Source: Planctomyces sp. SH-PL62 | Lineage (GTDB): Bacteria; Planctomycetota; Planctomycetia; Isosphaerales; Isosphaeraceae | Length of the DNA stretch: 64,000 nucleotides | Direction: 5' to 3' | Assembly: GCF_001610895.1 (NCBI RefSeq) | Contig: NZ_CP011273.1 | Span: 2,914,001-2,978,000, forward strand | Part shown: positions 34,455 to 43,544 of the stretch, piece after piece | Numbering within the stretch: the stretch's first letter is position 1 | Layout: each line of letters starts with the position of its first letter | Translations under genes and position numbers: made by a program | The notes under the pieces: model-generated | Seen by the model: only the letters and a program-made list of their open reading frames with translations | Told to the model about the DNA's origin: nothing | Database searches by the model: none

Positions 34455-34936
34455 CGCACGCCTCCCCCGGCCAGCTCGACGGCCCGTCGCACGGCCTTGA
34501 CGATCTTGGGATAGCTGCAGCAACGGCAGATGTTCCGGTTCATCCCGGCCGAGATTTCGGCGTCGGTGGGGCTCGGGTTGGCGTCCAGAAGGGCCACGGC
34601 CGAGACGATCATCCCCGCCGTGCAGAACCCGCACTGATAGGCGCCGAGTTCCAGGAACGCCTCCTGCACCGGGTGGAGCGCCTCGCCCTTGGCGAGCCCC
34701 TCGACGGTGACGACCGATCGGCCCTCGACCTTCGAGACGGCCGTGCGGCAGGCGTTCATCCGCCGGCCCTCGACCAGGACCGAGCACGCGCCGCAGAGGC
34801 CCTCGCCGCAGCCGTACTTGGTGCCGAGGAGCCCGAGATCCTCCCGCAGGACGTCCAGAAGCGTCCGCTCGGGGTCGGTCGCGACCTCCCGCGCCTGGCC
34901 GTTCACCGTGAACCGAACCGTCGCTTCCGCGCCCAT
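34451..34936 (-). CDS. [2Fe-2S] small subunit of the molybdenum hydroxylase (IorA type)
   Basis: A 161-residue electron-transfer subunit. The plant-type ferredoxin cluster is bound by CGEGLCGAC and a later Cys in NACRTAV; the second cluster by CGFCTAG and CRCCSYP. The order is the usual one for xanthine-oxidase small subunits. The ATG at 34936 gives the standard N-terminus (VRFTVNGQARE follows); a longer frame is not supported. It precedes the large subunit with a four-base overlap, giving a two-gene operon. It has no signal peptide of its own, so it would be exported as a complex with the large subunit via that subunit's Tat signal. Confidence 0.93.
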   Translation of the reverse strand: MGAEATVRFTVNGQAREVATDPERTLLDVLREDLGLLGTKYGCGEGLCGACSVLVEGRRMNACRTAVSKVEGRSVVTVEGLAKGEALHPVQEAFLELGAYQCGFCTAGMIVSAVALLDANPSPTDAEISAGMNRNICRCCSYPKIVKAVRRAVELAGGGVR

Positions 34937-35166
34937 CGGCCGTCCTCCCCGCTTGCGGGTCCTCGTGATGCTCCACCTCCGTCCACTCTGGCCCCCCGCC
35001 GCCCCGGGGTCAAGGCGAGCCCCGCACCCGCCTCCCTTCCACATCTATGAACTTTTCGAGCGTTCGCATGCCACGATTCTTGGCGGCTTCCGTATAATCG
35101 CTCAACCACGGTGATCGAGGGACGGGCCGTGGGGGCGCCGTCCCGAATCGAGATGAGGAGCGAGCG

Positions 35167-35634
35167 ATGAGCGCAACACGAAGGACCATGCTGGCGATCG
35201 GCGCGGCCCTGGTGCTGACCACGGCGGCCGCCGAGGCGCGGGCGCAAGGGTTCGTCATGCAGTCTCCCGACTTCGCGGTCGACGGCTGGGGCGGCTCGGC
35301 GATGGGGGGCTGGAACACCTTCCAGCCCAACGGCTTCTACTACGGCGTCGGGAGTTATTCGGGCTTCGGCGGAGTCGGCTCGCAGTATTATTCGGGCCAG
35401 GGCTTCTACGGTCAGGGATATTACGGGCAAGGCTGGCCCTCCAGCCCGCCGGTCTTCAACCAGTACCAGACGCCCCAGCAGGGGGGGGCGTTCCAGAACT
35501 CCTTCAAAGTGCCCCGGCTTTCTCCGACCACGCCTCAGCTTCGGAGCGGGATCGGCATCCAGCCCCAGCCCCTTTATAACCTGGCGCCGAGCTTCGGCCC
35601 CCAGGGGCCGGTGATGTGGTCCCTCCCCAACTGA
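35167..35634 (+). CDS. small secreted Gly/Tyr/Gln-rich protein
   Basis: A 155-residue protein with a clear signal peptide (MSATRRTMLAIGAALVLTTA, cleavage after AEARA). The mature chain is low-complexity, rich in Gly, Tyr, Ser and Gln (SQYYSGQGFYGQGYYGQGW near residues 75-95), then a Pro-rich end. No family recognised. Composition suggests an extracellular or wall-associated structural protein. A GAGGAGCG ribosome site precedes the ATG. A TATAAT at 35093-35098 lies 69 bases upstream. It is followed by another secreted repeat protein at 35838. Confidence 0.75.
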   Translation: MSATRRTMLAIGAALVLTTAAAEARAQGFVMQSPDFAVDGWGGSAMGGWNTFQPNGFYYGVGSYSGFGGVGSQYYSGQGFYGQGYYGQGWPSSPPVFNQYQTPQQGGAFQNSFKVPRLSPTTPQLRSGIGIQPQPLYNLAPSFGPQGPVMWSLPN

Positions 35635-35837
35635 GGCCATCCCCCCCCATCCTCCCGGTCCACTCGGATCGCCCCATCGACGCCGATGGGGATCGTGTCG
35701 CCTTTGACTTACGCAAGTTCGGCCACTCTGGCATCCCGAATGCGAGAGTATCATCCGACGCCCGCCGGAAGTCTCCGACCGTCGCGGTCGACGGCGGGCG
35801 AGCTTGCGATTCGAGAGCGACCGAGAAGGAGCGACCG

Positions 35838-36383
35838 ATGAGAATCATCCATGCGAAGGCCCTGGGGATCGGGGCGGCCGCCTTGCTGGCTTGCGGGATC
35901 GGCGGAGGGGCCTCGGCCCAGGCGCAAGGGGTCGTGCAGAACCCGACGGCGGTCCGACTGAACGCCATCTCCAACCTGATCTCGGGCCAGCCGACCACCT
36001 ACCCCGGCTACTCCCAGCCGTATCAGCAGGCCGCCCCCAACGCCTACTCGCCGACCTCCGGACGATGGGTGACGCAGCAGCCCGCCTACACGTACACCCA
36101 GAACGGCTATGTGCAGCCGCAGGCCGTCTATCCGACGCAATATGCGCAGCCGACCGCCAACGGCTATGTGCAGCCGCAAGCCGTCTACCCCACGCAGTAT
36201 CAACAGTACAATCGGGCGTACAACGGTTACGCGCCGACCCAGCCGGGCGTCGTCTATCGACAGCCGACGACCGCCTCGCGATACGTCGACGCGGTGCGAT
36301 CCGTCGTCCAGCCCCAGCAATACCAGTACGTGACGCCGGGATACGCTCCCCAGGCCGCGCCGAGGTATGTGATCCCTCGATGA
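35838..36383 (+). CDS. small secreted Gln/Tyr/Pro-rich repeat protein
   Basis: A 181-residue protein with a signal peptide (MRIIHAKALGIGAAALLACG, then ASAQAQ). The mature part is rich in Gln, Tyr, Pro and Thr and contains a 14-residue direct repeat, NGYVQPQAVYPTQY, twice in a row near residues 90-125. The start at 35838 is fixed by AGGAG upstream and the signal peptide; a longer frame is unsupported. Function unknown. The similarity in style to the previous gene suggests both are envelope components. Confidence 0.75.
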   Translation: MRIIHAKALGIGAAALLACGIGGGASAQAQGVVQNPTAVRLNAISNLISGQPTTYPGYSQPYQQAAPNAYSPTSGRWVTQQPAYTYTQNGYVQPQAVYPTQYAQPTANGYVQPQAVYPTQYQQYNRAYNGYAPTQPGVVYRQPTTASRYVDAVRSVVQPQQYQYVTPGYAPQAAPRYVIPR

Positions 36384-36444
36384 CCCGCGTCGCGGACGCC
36401 CAGACCTGTCAGGGCGGGGGAGGCCGCGCGGCCTCCTCGCCTCA

Positions 36445-36864
36445 TCAAGACGCCGACTCGCCCCCCGGGCGCGCCGGCGTCGTTTCGTTCATGGGGTTGC
36501 GGGCGAAGGCGTACTCGGCGACCACCCGGCCCCCCAGGAGGTGCTCGTCGATGATCCGGTCCAGGACCTCGACCGTCACCGAGTGGTACCAGACCCCGTC
36601 CGGGTAGACGACGAGGACCGGCCCGGCCTGGCAGAAGCTCAGGCATTGCACGCGGGTCCGATAGACGTAAACGCCTTCCTTCTCCAGCTTGCCGAGCCGC
36701 TTGTCGAGCCGCCGGCCGACCTCGCGATGGTCCTCGCCGCCGCAGCAACTCGTCCCCAGGCAGAGCAGGACGTGTCGGGCGTAGCCCCCCTCGCCGGTCG
36801 TCGAGATCCCTCGCGACTCGGCCTTCTTGACGGCCTTGCGGTGCAGTTCCTCGCGCTTCTCCAT
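36445..36864 (-). CDS. thioredoxin-like [2Fe-2S] ferredoxin
   Basis: A 139-residue protein of the thioredoxin-fold [2Fe-2S] ferredoxin family (as in NuoE and Aquifex-type ferredoxins). The cluster ligands are in LCLGTSCCGGED and VQCLSFCQAGPV, with the PDGVWYHSVT strand after. An N-terminal 30-residue polar, helical extension (MEKREELHRKAVKKAESRG) precedes the domain. It probably carries electrons in the cytoplasm; the partner is not evident. It follows the AlkP-superfamily gene by 77 bases on the same strand, so co-transcription is possible. The start at 36864 is the first that gives a plausible N-terminus. Confidence 0.85.
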   Translation of the reverse strand: MEKREELHRKAVKKAESRGISTTGEGGYARHVLLCLGTSCCGGEDHREVGRRLDKRLGKLEKEGVYVYRTRVQCLSFCQAGPVLVVYPDGVWYHSVTVEVLDRIIDEHLLGGRVVAEYAFARNPMNETTPARPGGESAS

Positions 36865-36941
36865 GTCGTGCCCTTCCCGCCCGTCCGGGTCGCCGCCCCC
36901 TCCCGAGCGGAGGGGAGTTCGGCGACGGCGGATCGGCTGCA

Positions 36942-38063
36942 TCAGGGGGCGGCGAAGGCCGATGAGATGGGGGCTCCGGCCCTGGGCTGGTAGGCGTTGT
37001 AGTCCTCGCCCAGCAGGGCGGCGAGGGTCGCGGCGATCTGGTTCTGGTCGGCCGGGGCGAGTTCCGCGTCCCCTCGGGGATGCGTGTCGGGGCCGAGGAC
37101 GCCGACCCAGATGCGCTCGGCGCCCTTGACCTTCTCGCCGTGATGCTTCCAGTCGGACGGGGCGTCGCCTCGGCCGTGGTCGGTGGTGAGGATCAGGGTC
37201 GTGGAGTCCTTGTACTCCGGCATGCTCTGGAGCGTGTTCCACAGGGTCTCGACGTAGCCGTCGAACTTGCGGGCGGAGTCCAGGTACTGGTCGTAGCGCC
37301 CGGCGTGGGCGAACTCGTCGGTCTCGCCGAAGCCGATGAAGGCCACGCGGGACTTCTCGCGCTTGAGGTTCTCAAGCGCGATGTGGAAGGTGAACACGTC
37401 GTAGCCGCATCCGGCCCAGAGGCGGTGGACCTTGGAGTTGACCTCGCCGAGCAGCTTCTCTTGCGGGGTCAGGTCCTCGCCGGAAGGGGGCTCCCAGCAG
37501 GCGACGATCTTGAGCCCGCTGCGGTTGCGGTTGAGGATGTACGGGAAGACGTCCCAGGAGCCGAACGCGGCGACCTTGCCCCGGAACTCGGGCTTGGCGT
37601 CGAGCCACTCCAGGACGGTGACGTTGGGGTTGTCGAACTTGTCGTTGCTGTCGATGCGGGGGTCGCCGAAGCCGGTGAAGACCTCGCTGTAGCCGGGGTA
37701 GGAGAAGTTCTTGCCGTTGGTCACCCGGCCCTCGTTGCCGGCGTCGCCGTAGAGCCGCCCTTGCCTGGCGACGACCGTGGACAGGAACGGCAGCAGGGCC
37801 TCGCGGCGGGCCTCGGGGGTCTCGCGGTCGTAGGCCTTTTTGGTCGCCTCGACGTCGGCGACCCCGCCATCCTTCTTGTTGAGGAGCGCGGGGTCGGCGC
37901 CCGAGAAGACCTCCTGCCAGCGGAGTCCGTCCGACATGATCAGGATCACGTTCTTGGTCTTCGTGATCGGCCCGGTCGGCTCGGTGCGGGAGTCGTCCGC
38001 CGTGGCCTGGGAGGCCGTCCCGAGGAGGATCAGGGCCGCAAGGGCGAGGCGCAGGGGATTCAT
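36942..38063 (-). CDS. secreted alkaline phosphatase-superfamily hydrolase
   Basis: A 373-residue exported protein (signal peptide MNPLRLALAALILLGTASQA). It belongs to the AlkP/sulfatase/phosphoglycerate mutase superfamily: VILIMSDGLRWQEVF holds the first metal-binding Asp, NFSYPGYSEVFTG the catalytic Ser/Thr region, FGETDEFAHAGRYDQY another metal site, and TTDHGRGDAPSDWKHHG the last Asp/His pair. These enzymes hydrolyse phosphate or sulfate esters or transfer phosphoryl groups; the substrate is unknown. It is divergent from the DUF1553 gene at 38449. Confidence 0.83.
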   Translation of the reverse strand: MNPLRLALAALILLGTASQATADDSRTEPTGPITKTKNVILIMSDGLRWQEVFSGADPALLNKKDGGVADVEATKKAYDRETPEARREALLPFLSTVVARQGRLYGDAGNEGRVTNGKNFSYPGYSEVFTGFGDPRIDSNDKFDNPNVTVLEWLDAKPEFRGKVAAFGSWDVFPYILNRNRSGLKIVACWEPPSGEDLTPQEKLLGEVNSKVHRLWAGCGYDVFTFHIALENLKREKSRVAFIGFGETDEFAHAGRYDQYLDSARKFDGYVETLWNTLQSMPEYKDSTTLILTTDHGRGDAPSDWKHHGEKVKGAERIWVGVLGPDTHPRGDAELAPADQNQIAATLAALLGEDYNAYQPRAGAPISSAFAAP

Positions 38064-38448
38064 GATCGGTGGGGTTCCTGTCGGGCGGGGATCGTCGGGA
38101 GGCGCGGCTCCGCGCCCCGAGCCCCCGGCTTCACGGTCGCGCGGGGGGCGGTAGGAGGTTTATTGGACCCCATCGCCGGGGCCCGTTCAACCCGCGAGCG
38201 ACGGGGCGCCCCGGAGGGATTCGGGTGGCGGCGGGAAGGCATGTTAGGATAAGATGGACGATTATGGGTTCGCGGACCCCGCCCCGACGACCGAGCCGGG
38301 CGCGGGCCTTCCCGACCCGGTCGTGCGTGCAGATCAGACATCATCCGCCGGCATCCCCGATCGCCCGGCAGGCCCCCGTCTTCCGGGAGCCGCCCCCTCC
38401 GCCGAACCCCCGCCGCGCCGCGATCGTCCGCATCGAGGGAGACCAGAA
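38064..38448. other. 385-base divergent spacer
   Basis: Lies between the start of the AlkP-superfamily gene and the start of the DUF1553 protein. It must hold both promoters; an AT-richer patch with GGATAAGATGG is near 38243-38258. The plus frame stays open through part of it, but the sequence there is Pro/Arg-rich with no family match. No other feature seen. Confidence 0.4.
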
Positions 38449-41400
38449 ATGAGCCGACCGAAGGGGATCTCCGCCGCCCGCCTCGTCGCGCCCCGCGCGA
38501 TCGCCGCGGCGCTGGCCTGGACGCTGGCGCTGGCGTCGTCGGCCGTGCCGGCGAGGGCCGACGACGCCGTGGTCTACAACCGCGACGTCCGGCCGATCCT
38601 GGCCGAGAACTGCTTCGCCTGCCACGGCCCCGACTCCGCCGCCCGCAAGGCCGACCTCCGGCTCGACGTGCGCGAGGCCGCCGTCGAGATGGGCGCCGTC
38701 GAGCCCGGCGACCTGGAGGCGAGCAGCCTCGTCGCCCGCATCGAGACCGACGACAAGCACGAGGTCATGCCCCCCCCGGGGTCGCACAAGACGCTGACCG
38801 CCGAGCAGAAGGACGTCCTGAAGCGCTGGATCGCCCAGGGGGCCGAATACCAGGCCCACTGGTCGCTGATCGCGCCCACGCGGTCCGCCCTGCCGAAGAC
38901 CGCCGACGCCTCGTGGGGCCGCACGCCCATCGACGCCTTCATCCTGTCGGCCCTGGAGTCGAAGGGGATCAAGCCCGCCCCCGAGGCCGACCGCCGGACC
39001 CTCGCGCGGCGGGCGAGCCTGGACCTGACCGGCCTCCCCCCCAACCCGGAGGAAGTCGAGGCGTTCGTCGCCGACGCCTCGCCCGACGCGTATGAGAAGT
39101 ACGTCGACGCCCTGCTGCGGTCGCCGGCCTGGGGCGAGCACCGGGGCCGCTACTGGCTCGACGCGGCCCGATACGCCGACACCCACGGCTACCACTTCGA
39201 CAACTTCCGCGAGATGTGGACATACCGCGAGTGGGTCGTCGAGGCCCTCAACGCCAACATGCCGTTCGACCGCTTCACGATCGAGCAGCTCGCCGGCGAC
39301 CTCCTGCCGAACCGGACGCTCGACCAGCGGATCGCCTCGGGCTTCAACCGCTGCGCCATGTCGACGAATGAGGGGGGGACGATCGCCGAGGAGAACCTCG
39401 TCGGCTACACCCGCGACCGCACGGAGACCGTGGGCCAGGTCTTCCTCGGCCTGACCGTCGGCTGCGCGGTCTGCCACGACCATAAGTTCGACCCGATCTC
39501 CCAGAAGGAGTTCTACGAGCTCTCGGCCTTCTTCAACAACTCGACCCAGCCGGCCTTCGACGGCAACGTCAAGGACTCGGCGCCGATCATCCCCGTCCCC
39601 CGTCCCGAGGACGCCTCGCGGTGGGAGGCCCTGCCCGCGCTCCTGACCGCGGCGAAGGCCGAGGTCGACGCCCGTTCGCAGGCCGCCCGGGACGAGTTCG
39701 ACGCCTGGCTCGCCTCCCAGACGGCCGAGACCGTCGCCGCCGCGCTGCCGGCCGGCGACCTCCGGCTGAGCGCCGGGCTCCCCGATCGGGGCGAGGGTTC
39801 GCCCCAGGTCGCGTTCGAGTCGACCGCGATCGGCGACTTCGAGAAGGACCAGGCGTTCTCCTTCGGCGCCTGGATCAAGCTCCCCAAGGCGGGCGCGACC
39901 GGCTCGGTCCTCGCCCGGATGGACGACCCGCACGGCCATCGCGGCTGGGACCTCTGGATCGAGGGCAAGAAGGTCGCCGCCCACATCGTCCACCAGTGGC
40001 CGGACGACGCCCTCAAGGCGGTCTCGCGGGACGAGATCCCGACCGAGACGTGGACGCACGTGTTCATGACTTACGACGGCTCGGGCAAGGCGTCGGGCGT
40101 GAAGATCTACGTCGACGGCAAGCCCCAGGCGACCGTCGCCGCCGCCGACCGCCTGAAGGAGACGATCCGCACCGACGTCCCGCTCAAGGTCGGCCGTCGC
40201 CACGCCTCGGCGCGGATTCCGGAGGTGGGGATCGCCGAGGTCCGCATCCACGGCCGGGCGCTCGCCGACGCGGAGGTCGCCGACCTCGCCGGCTTCGGCC
40301 GCGCCGGGGCCTTCCTGGCCAGGCCCGCCGACCAGCGTCCCGCCACCGAGGCCGACGCCCTGTTCGCCTGGTGGCTCGCCGCCCGCGACCCGGCTTCGCG
40401 CGAGCTTCGCGCGAAGCTCGCGGCTCTGGAGGCCGAACAGGGCGCGATCAAGGCCCGGGGGACGGTCGCCTTCGTGACGGAGGAGAAGTCCGAGGAGGCC
40501 GCCGCCTTCCTGCTGTTCCGGGGCGAGTACGACCAGCGCCGCGACCCGCTCAAGGCCGCCACGCCCGCCGCCCTGCCGCCGATGCCCGAGGAACTCCCGC
40601 GCAACCGGCTGGGGTTCGCCCAATGGCTCCTCCGCCCCGAGCATCCCCTGACCTCCCGCGTGACGGTCAACCGCTTCTGGCAGGAGATCTTCGGCCAGGG
40701 GCTCGTCCGCACCACGGGCGACCTGGGGATCAGCGGCGAGACCCCCAGCCACCCCGAGCTGCTCGACTGGCTGGCGGTCGAGTTCCGCGAGTCCGGCTGG
40801 GACGTGAAGCGGTTCTTCAAGCTCCTGGTCACCTCGTCGGCCTACCGCCAGTCGGCCGCCGCGACCCCCGAGAAGCTGGAGGCCGACCCGGCCAACCGGC
40901 TCCTCTCGCGAGGGCCGAGGTTCCGCATGGACGCCGAGATGATCCGCGACTACGCCCTGTCGGCGTCGGGCCTGCTCGTCGCCAAGATCGGCGGGCCGAG
41001 CGTCCGGCCGTACCAACCCGAGGGGGTCTGGGAGGCCGTCGCCATGCCCGAGAGCAACACCCGGAACTACAAGGCCGACTCCGGCGACGGGCTCTACCGC
41101 CGCAGCCTCTACACCTTCTGGAAGCGGGCCGCGCCGCCGGCCTCGATGGAGATCCTCAACGCCCCCAGCCGCGAGGTCTGCACCGTCCGGCGCGATCGCA
41201 CCGACACCCCGCTCCAGGCCCTCGTCACCCTCAACGACCCCCAGTTCGTCGAGTCCGCCCGGGTGCTCGCTCAGCGCGTCTTGGCCGGCTCGCCCGACTT
41301 CGAATCCCGCGTCGACGCCCTGGCCCGGCGCGCCCTGGCCCGGCCCCTCCGCGAAGAGGAAGCCTCGGTCCTCCGCCAGTCGCTCGACCGCCTGGCCGCC

Positions 41401-41547
41401 TACTACCAGGCCCACGCCGAGGACGCCGAGAAGCTCCTGGCCGTCGGCGAGTCCCCTCGCGACCCCAACCTCGCCCCCGTCGAGGCCGCCGCCTGGACCA
41501 TGATCGCCAACCAGCTGCTCAACCTCGACGAGGCCCTCAACAAGTAA
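38449..41547 (+). CDS. PSCyt1-DUF1549-LamG-DUF1553 planctomycete protein
   Basis: A 1032-residue exported protein. After a signal peptide come a PSCyt1 cytochrome-like domain (NCFACHGPDSAARKADLRLD, CxxCH near residue 60), DUF1549/PSCyt2 (roughly 150-360, with GLTVGCAVCHDHKFDP, a second CxxCH), a LamG/concanavalin-like domain (about 460-620, FSFGAWIKLPKAGATGS, IYVDGKPQA), and DUF1553/PSD1 (about 700-1020, with LTSRVTVNRFWQEIFGQGLVR and RRSLYTFWKRAAPPASMEIL). This architecture is a planctomycete hallmark; role thought to involve polymer handling or redox chemistry at the envelope but unproven. The ATG at 38449 gives the signal peptide. It precedes a DUF1501 gene, the usual partner, by 88 bases. 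Confidence 0.93.
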   Translation: MSRPKGISAARLVAPRAIAAALAWTLALASSAVPARADDAVVYNRDVRPILAENCFACHGPDSAARKADLRLDVREAAVEMGAVEPGDLEASSLVARIETDDKHEVMPPPGSHKTLTAEQKDVLKRWIAQGAEYQAHWSLIAPTRSALPKTADASWGRTPIDAFILSALESKGIKPAPEADRRTLARRASLDLTGLPPNPEEVEAFVADASPDAYEKYVDALLRSPAWGEHRGRYWLDAARYADTHGYHFDNFREMWTYREWVVEALNANMPFDRFTIEQLAGDLLPNRTLDQRIASGFNRCAMSTNEGGTIAEENLVGYTRDRTETVGQVFLGLTVGCAVCHDHKFDPISQKEFYELSAFFNNSTQPAFDGNVKDSAPIIPVPRPEDASRWEALPALLTAAKAEVDARSQAARDEFDAWLASQTAETVAAALPAGDLRLSAGLPDRGEGSPQVAFESTAIGDFEKDQAFSFGAWIKLPKAGATGSVLARMDDPHGHRGWDLWIEGKKVAAHIVHQWPDDALKAVSRDEIPTETWTHVFMTYDGSGKASGVKIYVDGKPQATVAAADRLKETIRTDVPLKVGRRHASARIPEVGIAEVRIHGRALADAEVADLAGFGRAGAFLARPADQRPATEADALFAWWLAARDPASRELRAKLAALEAEQGAIKARGTVAFVTEEKSEEAAAFLLFRGEYDQRRDPLKAATPAALPPMPEELPRNRLGFAQWLLRPEHPLTSRVTVNRFWQEIFGQGLVRTTGDLGISGETPSHPELLDWLAVEFRESGWDVKRFFKLLVTSSAYRQSAAATPEKLEADPANRLLSRGPRFRMDAEMIRDYALSASGLLVAKIGGPSVRPYQPEGVWEAVAMPESNTRNYKADSGDGLYRRSLYTFWKRAAPPASMEILNAPSREVCTVRRDRTDTPLQALVTLNDPQFVESARVLAQRVLAGSPDFESRVDALARRALARPLREEEASVLRQSLDRLAAYYQAHAEDAEKLLAVGESPRDPNLAPVEAAAWTMIANQLLNLDEALNK

Positions 41548-41558
41548 ACGACCGTAAG

Positions 41559-41584
41559 CCCTTTCCCCCTTCGCGGGGGAAGGG
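41559..41584. repeat. dispersed palindromic element (short form)
   Basis: CCCTTTCCCCC-TTCGC-GGGGGAAGGG, a hairpin in the spacer between the DUF1553 and DUF1501 genes. It belongs to the family also seen at 49418, 49542, 53288, 53439 and 63769. It might attenuate read-through to the DUF1501 gene. Confidence 0.75.
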
Positions 41585-41635
41585 CGCGGCGGCGAACCAC
41601 GAATCAACCGATCCAGGCGCAAGCGAGGACCGATC

Positions 41636-43123
41636 ATGAATCCGTTCGACGAGTACGCCCTGTCCGAGACCCGCCGGCGGTTCTTCCGACGCGGCGGCGA
41701 CGCCGTCGGTCTCGCCAGCCTGATGTCGCTCCTGGCCCGCGACGGCCTGGTCTCGCGGGCGGCGGCCGGCGACGTCGCGACGCCCGGGGGGATCGCCGAC
41801 CGCATGCCGCCGATCCCCACCCACTTCGCCCCCAAGGCCAAGCGGGTCGTCTACCTGCACATGGTCGGCGGCCCCTCGCAAATGGACCTGTTCGACTACA
41901 AGCCGGCGATGGGCGACTGGTACGACAAGGACCTGCCGGAGTCCATCCGCCAGGGCCAGCGCCTGACCACGATGACCAGCGGCCAGGCCCGGTTCCCGAT
42001 CGCCCCGTCCAAGTACAAGTTCGCCCAGCACGGCCAGTCCGGCATGTGGGTGAGCGAGATGCTCCCCTACACGGCGAAGATGGTCGACGACCTGTGCTTC
42101 ATCCGGAGCATGCACACCGAGGCCATCAACCACGAGCCGGCCGTCTCGATGCTCCAGACCGGCAACCAGATCCCCGGCCGGCCCTGCCTGGGGTCGTGGG
42201 TCTCGTACGGCCTGGGCTCGCTGAACGACGACCTGCCGACCTTCGTGGTGCTGGTCGCGCGGCCGTCGAACACCGAGCAGATCCAGGCGATCTCGGCGCG
42301 GCTCTGGTCGTCGGGCTACCTGCCGGGCGAACACGCGGGGGTCTCGTTCCGCAGCGCGGGCGACCCGATCCTGTACATCAACAACCCGCCGGGCGTCCCC
42401 CCCGAGATCCGTCGGAACACCCTGGACGGCATCCGCGCCCTCAACGAGATGAACCACCGCCAGTTGGGCGACCCGGAGACCCGCACCCGGATCGAGCAGT
42501 ACGAGCTGGCCTTCCGGATGCAGGCGAGCGTCCCCGACCTGACGAACACTGCCGGCGAGCCCGAGTCGACCTATCAGCTTTACGGCGAGGACGCCCGCAA
42601 GCCCGGCAGCTTCGCGAACTCGATCCTGCTGACCCGCCGGATGCTGGAGCGGGGCGTCCGGTTCGTGCAGATCTACCACAACAACTGGGACCACCACGGC
42701 AACCTCGGCGGCCGGATGCCCAGCCAGTGCAAGGACGTCGACCAGGCCTGCTACGGGTTCATCCAGGACCTCAAGGCCCGTGGCATGCTCGACGACACCC
42801 TGGTCATCTGGGGCGGCGAATTCGGCCGCACCATCTACAGCCAGGGGGGCCTCTCGAAAGACAACTACGGCCGGGACCACCACCCGCGCTGCTTCACCAT
42901 GTGGATGGCCGGCGGCGGCTCCAAGCCCGGCATGATCCACGGCGAGACCGACGACTTCAGCTACAACATCGTCAAGGACCCGGTCCACGTCCGGGACTTC
43001 CACGCCACCGTCCTGCAACTCCTCGGCTACGACCACGAGCGGTTCACCTACCGCTACCAGGGCCTCGACCAGAAGCTCACCGGCGTCGACCCCGCCAAGG
43101 TCGTCAAGGAACTGCTCGCCTGA
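41636..43123 (+). CDS. DUF1501 protein (sulfatase-like, AlkP superfamily)
   Basis: A 495-residue DUF1501 protein, the typical partner of DUF1553 proteins. The N-terminus has a Tat-like ETRRRFFRRGGDAVGLASLMSL stretch, suggesting export after folding. Family features are KRVVYLHMVGGPSQMDLFDYKP, MHTEAINHEPAVSML, WDHHGNLGGRMPSQCKDVDQ, LVIWGGEFGRTIYSQ and GRDHHPRCFTMWMAGGG, the conserved Asp/His sets being probable metal ligands. The fold is that of the alkaline phosphatase/sulfatase group; substrates are unknown. It is downstream of, and probably co-expressed with, the DUF1553 gene despite the hairpin between. Confidence 0.93.
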   Translation: MNPFDEYALSETRRRFFRRGGDAVGLASLMSLLARDGLVSRAAAGDVATPGGIADRMPPIPTHFAPKAKRVVYLHMVGGPSQMDLFDYKPAMGDWYDKDLPESIRQGQRLTTMTSGQARFPIAPSKYKFAQHGQSGMWVSEMLPYTAKMVDDLCFIRSMHTEAINHEPAVSMLQTGNQIPGRPCLGSWVSYGLGSLNDDLPTFVVLVARPSNTEQIQAISARLWSSGYLPGEHAGVSFRSAGDPILYINNPPGVPPEIRRNTLDGIRALNEMNHRQLGDPETRTRIEQYELAFRMQASVPDLTNTAGEPESTYQLYGEDARKPGSFANSILLTRRMLERGVRFVQIYHNNWDHHGNLGGRMPSQCKDVDQACYGFIQDLKARGMLDDTLVIWGGEFGRTIYSQGGLSKDNYGRDHHPRCFTMWMAGGGSKPGMIHGETDDFSYNIVKDPVHVRDFHATVLQLLGYDHERFTYRYQGLDQKLTGVDPAKVVKELLA

Positions 43124-43544
43124 GAAATTGGGTTCGTATCGGACCCGCGTCGAACGAAGCCATCGGACGTAAAGCATGTTGAAATAAGATTTTGCGTGTT
43201 GAAAGCCGACCCGGGAATCGGCTTCGTTCGGCGGTTTTCGCACGTCGCGCCCGGGTCGGGCGTTCCGGCGTCCGCAGGCCCTCGGATTGGGTTCGTTCAC
43301 GCCGGCCTCGAAACGGGCCGATCGGCGGCAAACCGAGATAGGGCCAGGACTTCCGGCGAGGTTTCGGCGCGTGGAATTGGCTTCGTTCGGCGGCTTTCGC
43401 GGTGCGGCCGAGGCCTCGGACGCGCCGTTCGACCTTCCGTCGGCGGATTGCCAAGGAGCCGTGAGGGCGCAACGCCCCCTACCATGACGATGCACCGATC
43501 CGCCGATTCGGAACGCGGATCGGCCCCATCGTCCGGGCTCGGGA
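43124..43544. repeat. intergenic cluster of an ATTGGSTTCGTTCG repeat
   Basis: The 421-base spacer between converging genes holds at least five copies of a short repeat. Copies on the plus strand are near 43127 (ATTGGGTTCGTA), 43215 (GAATCGGCTTCGTTCG), 43284 (GGATTGGGTTCGTTCAC) and 43373 (GGAATTGGCTTCGTTCG); one is inverted at 43151-43163. Two copies are followed by GCGG(T/C)TTTCGC. No gene with support lies here. The same motif recurs at 52459-52565. Confidence 0.75.

Noticed and set aside
38341-41841. A 1166-codon minus-strand frame opposite the DUF1553 gene
   Set aside because: Same GC artefact; composition (Gly/Val/Arg/Asp-rich, repeated LGDG-like pieces) is that of a shadow frame.
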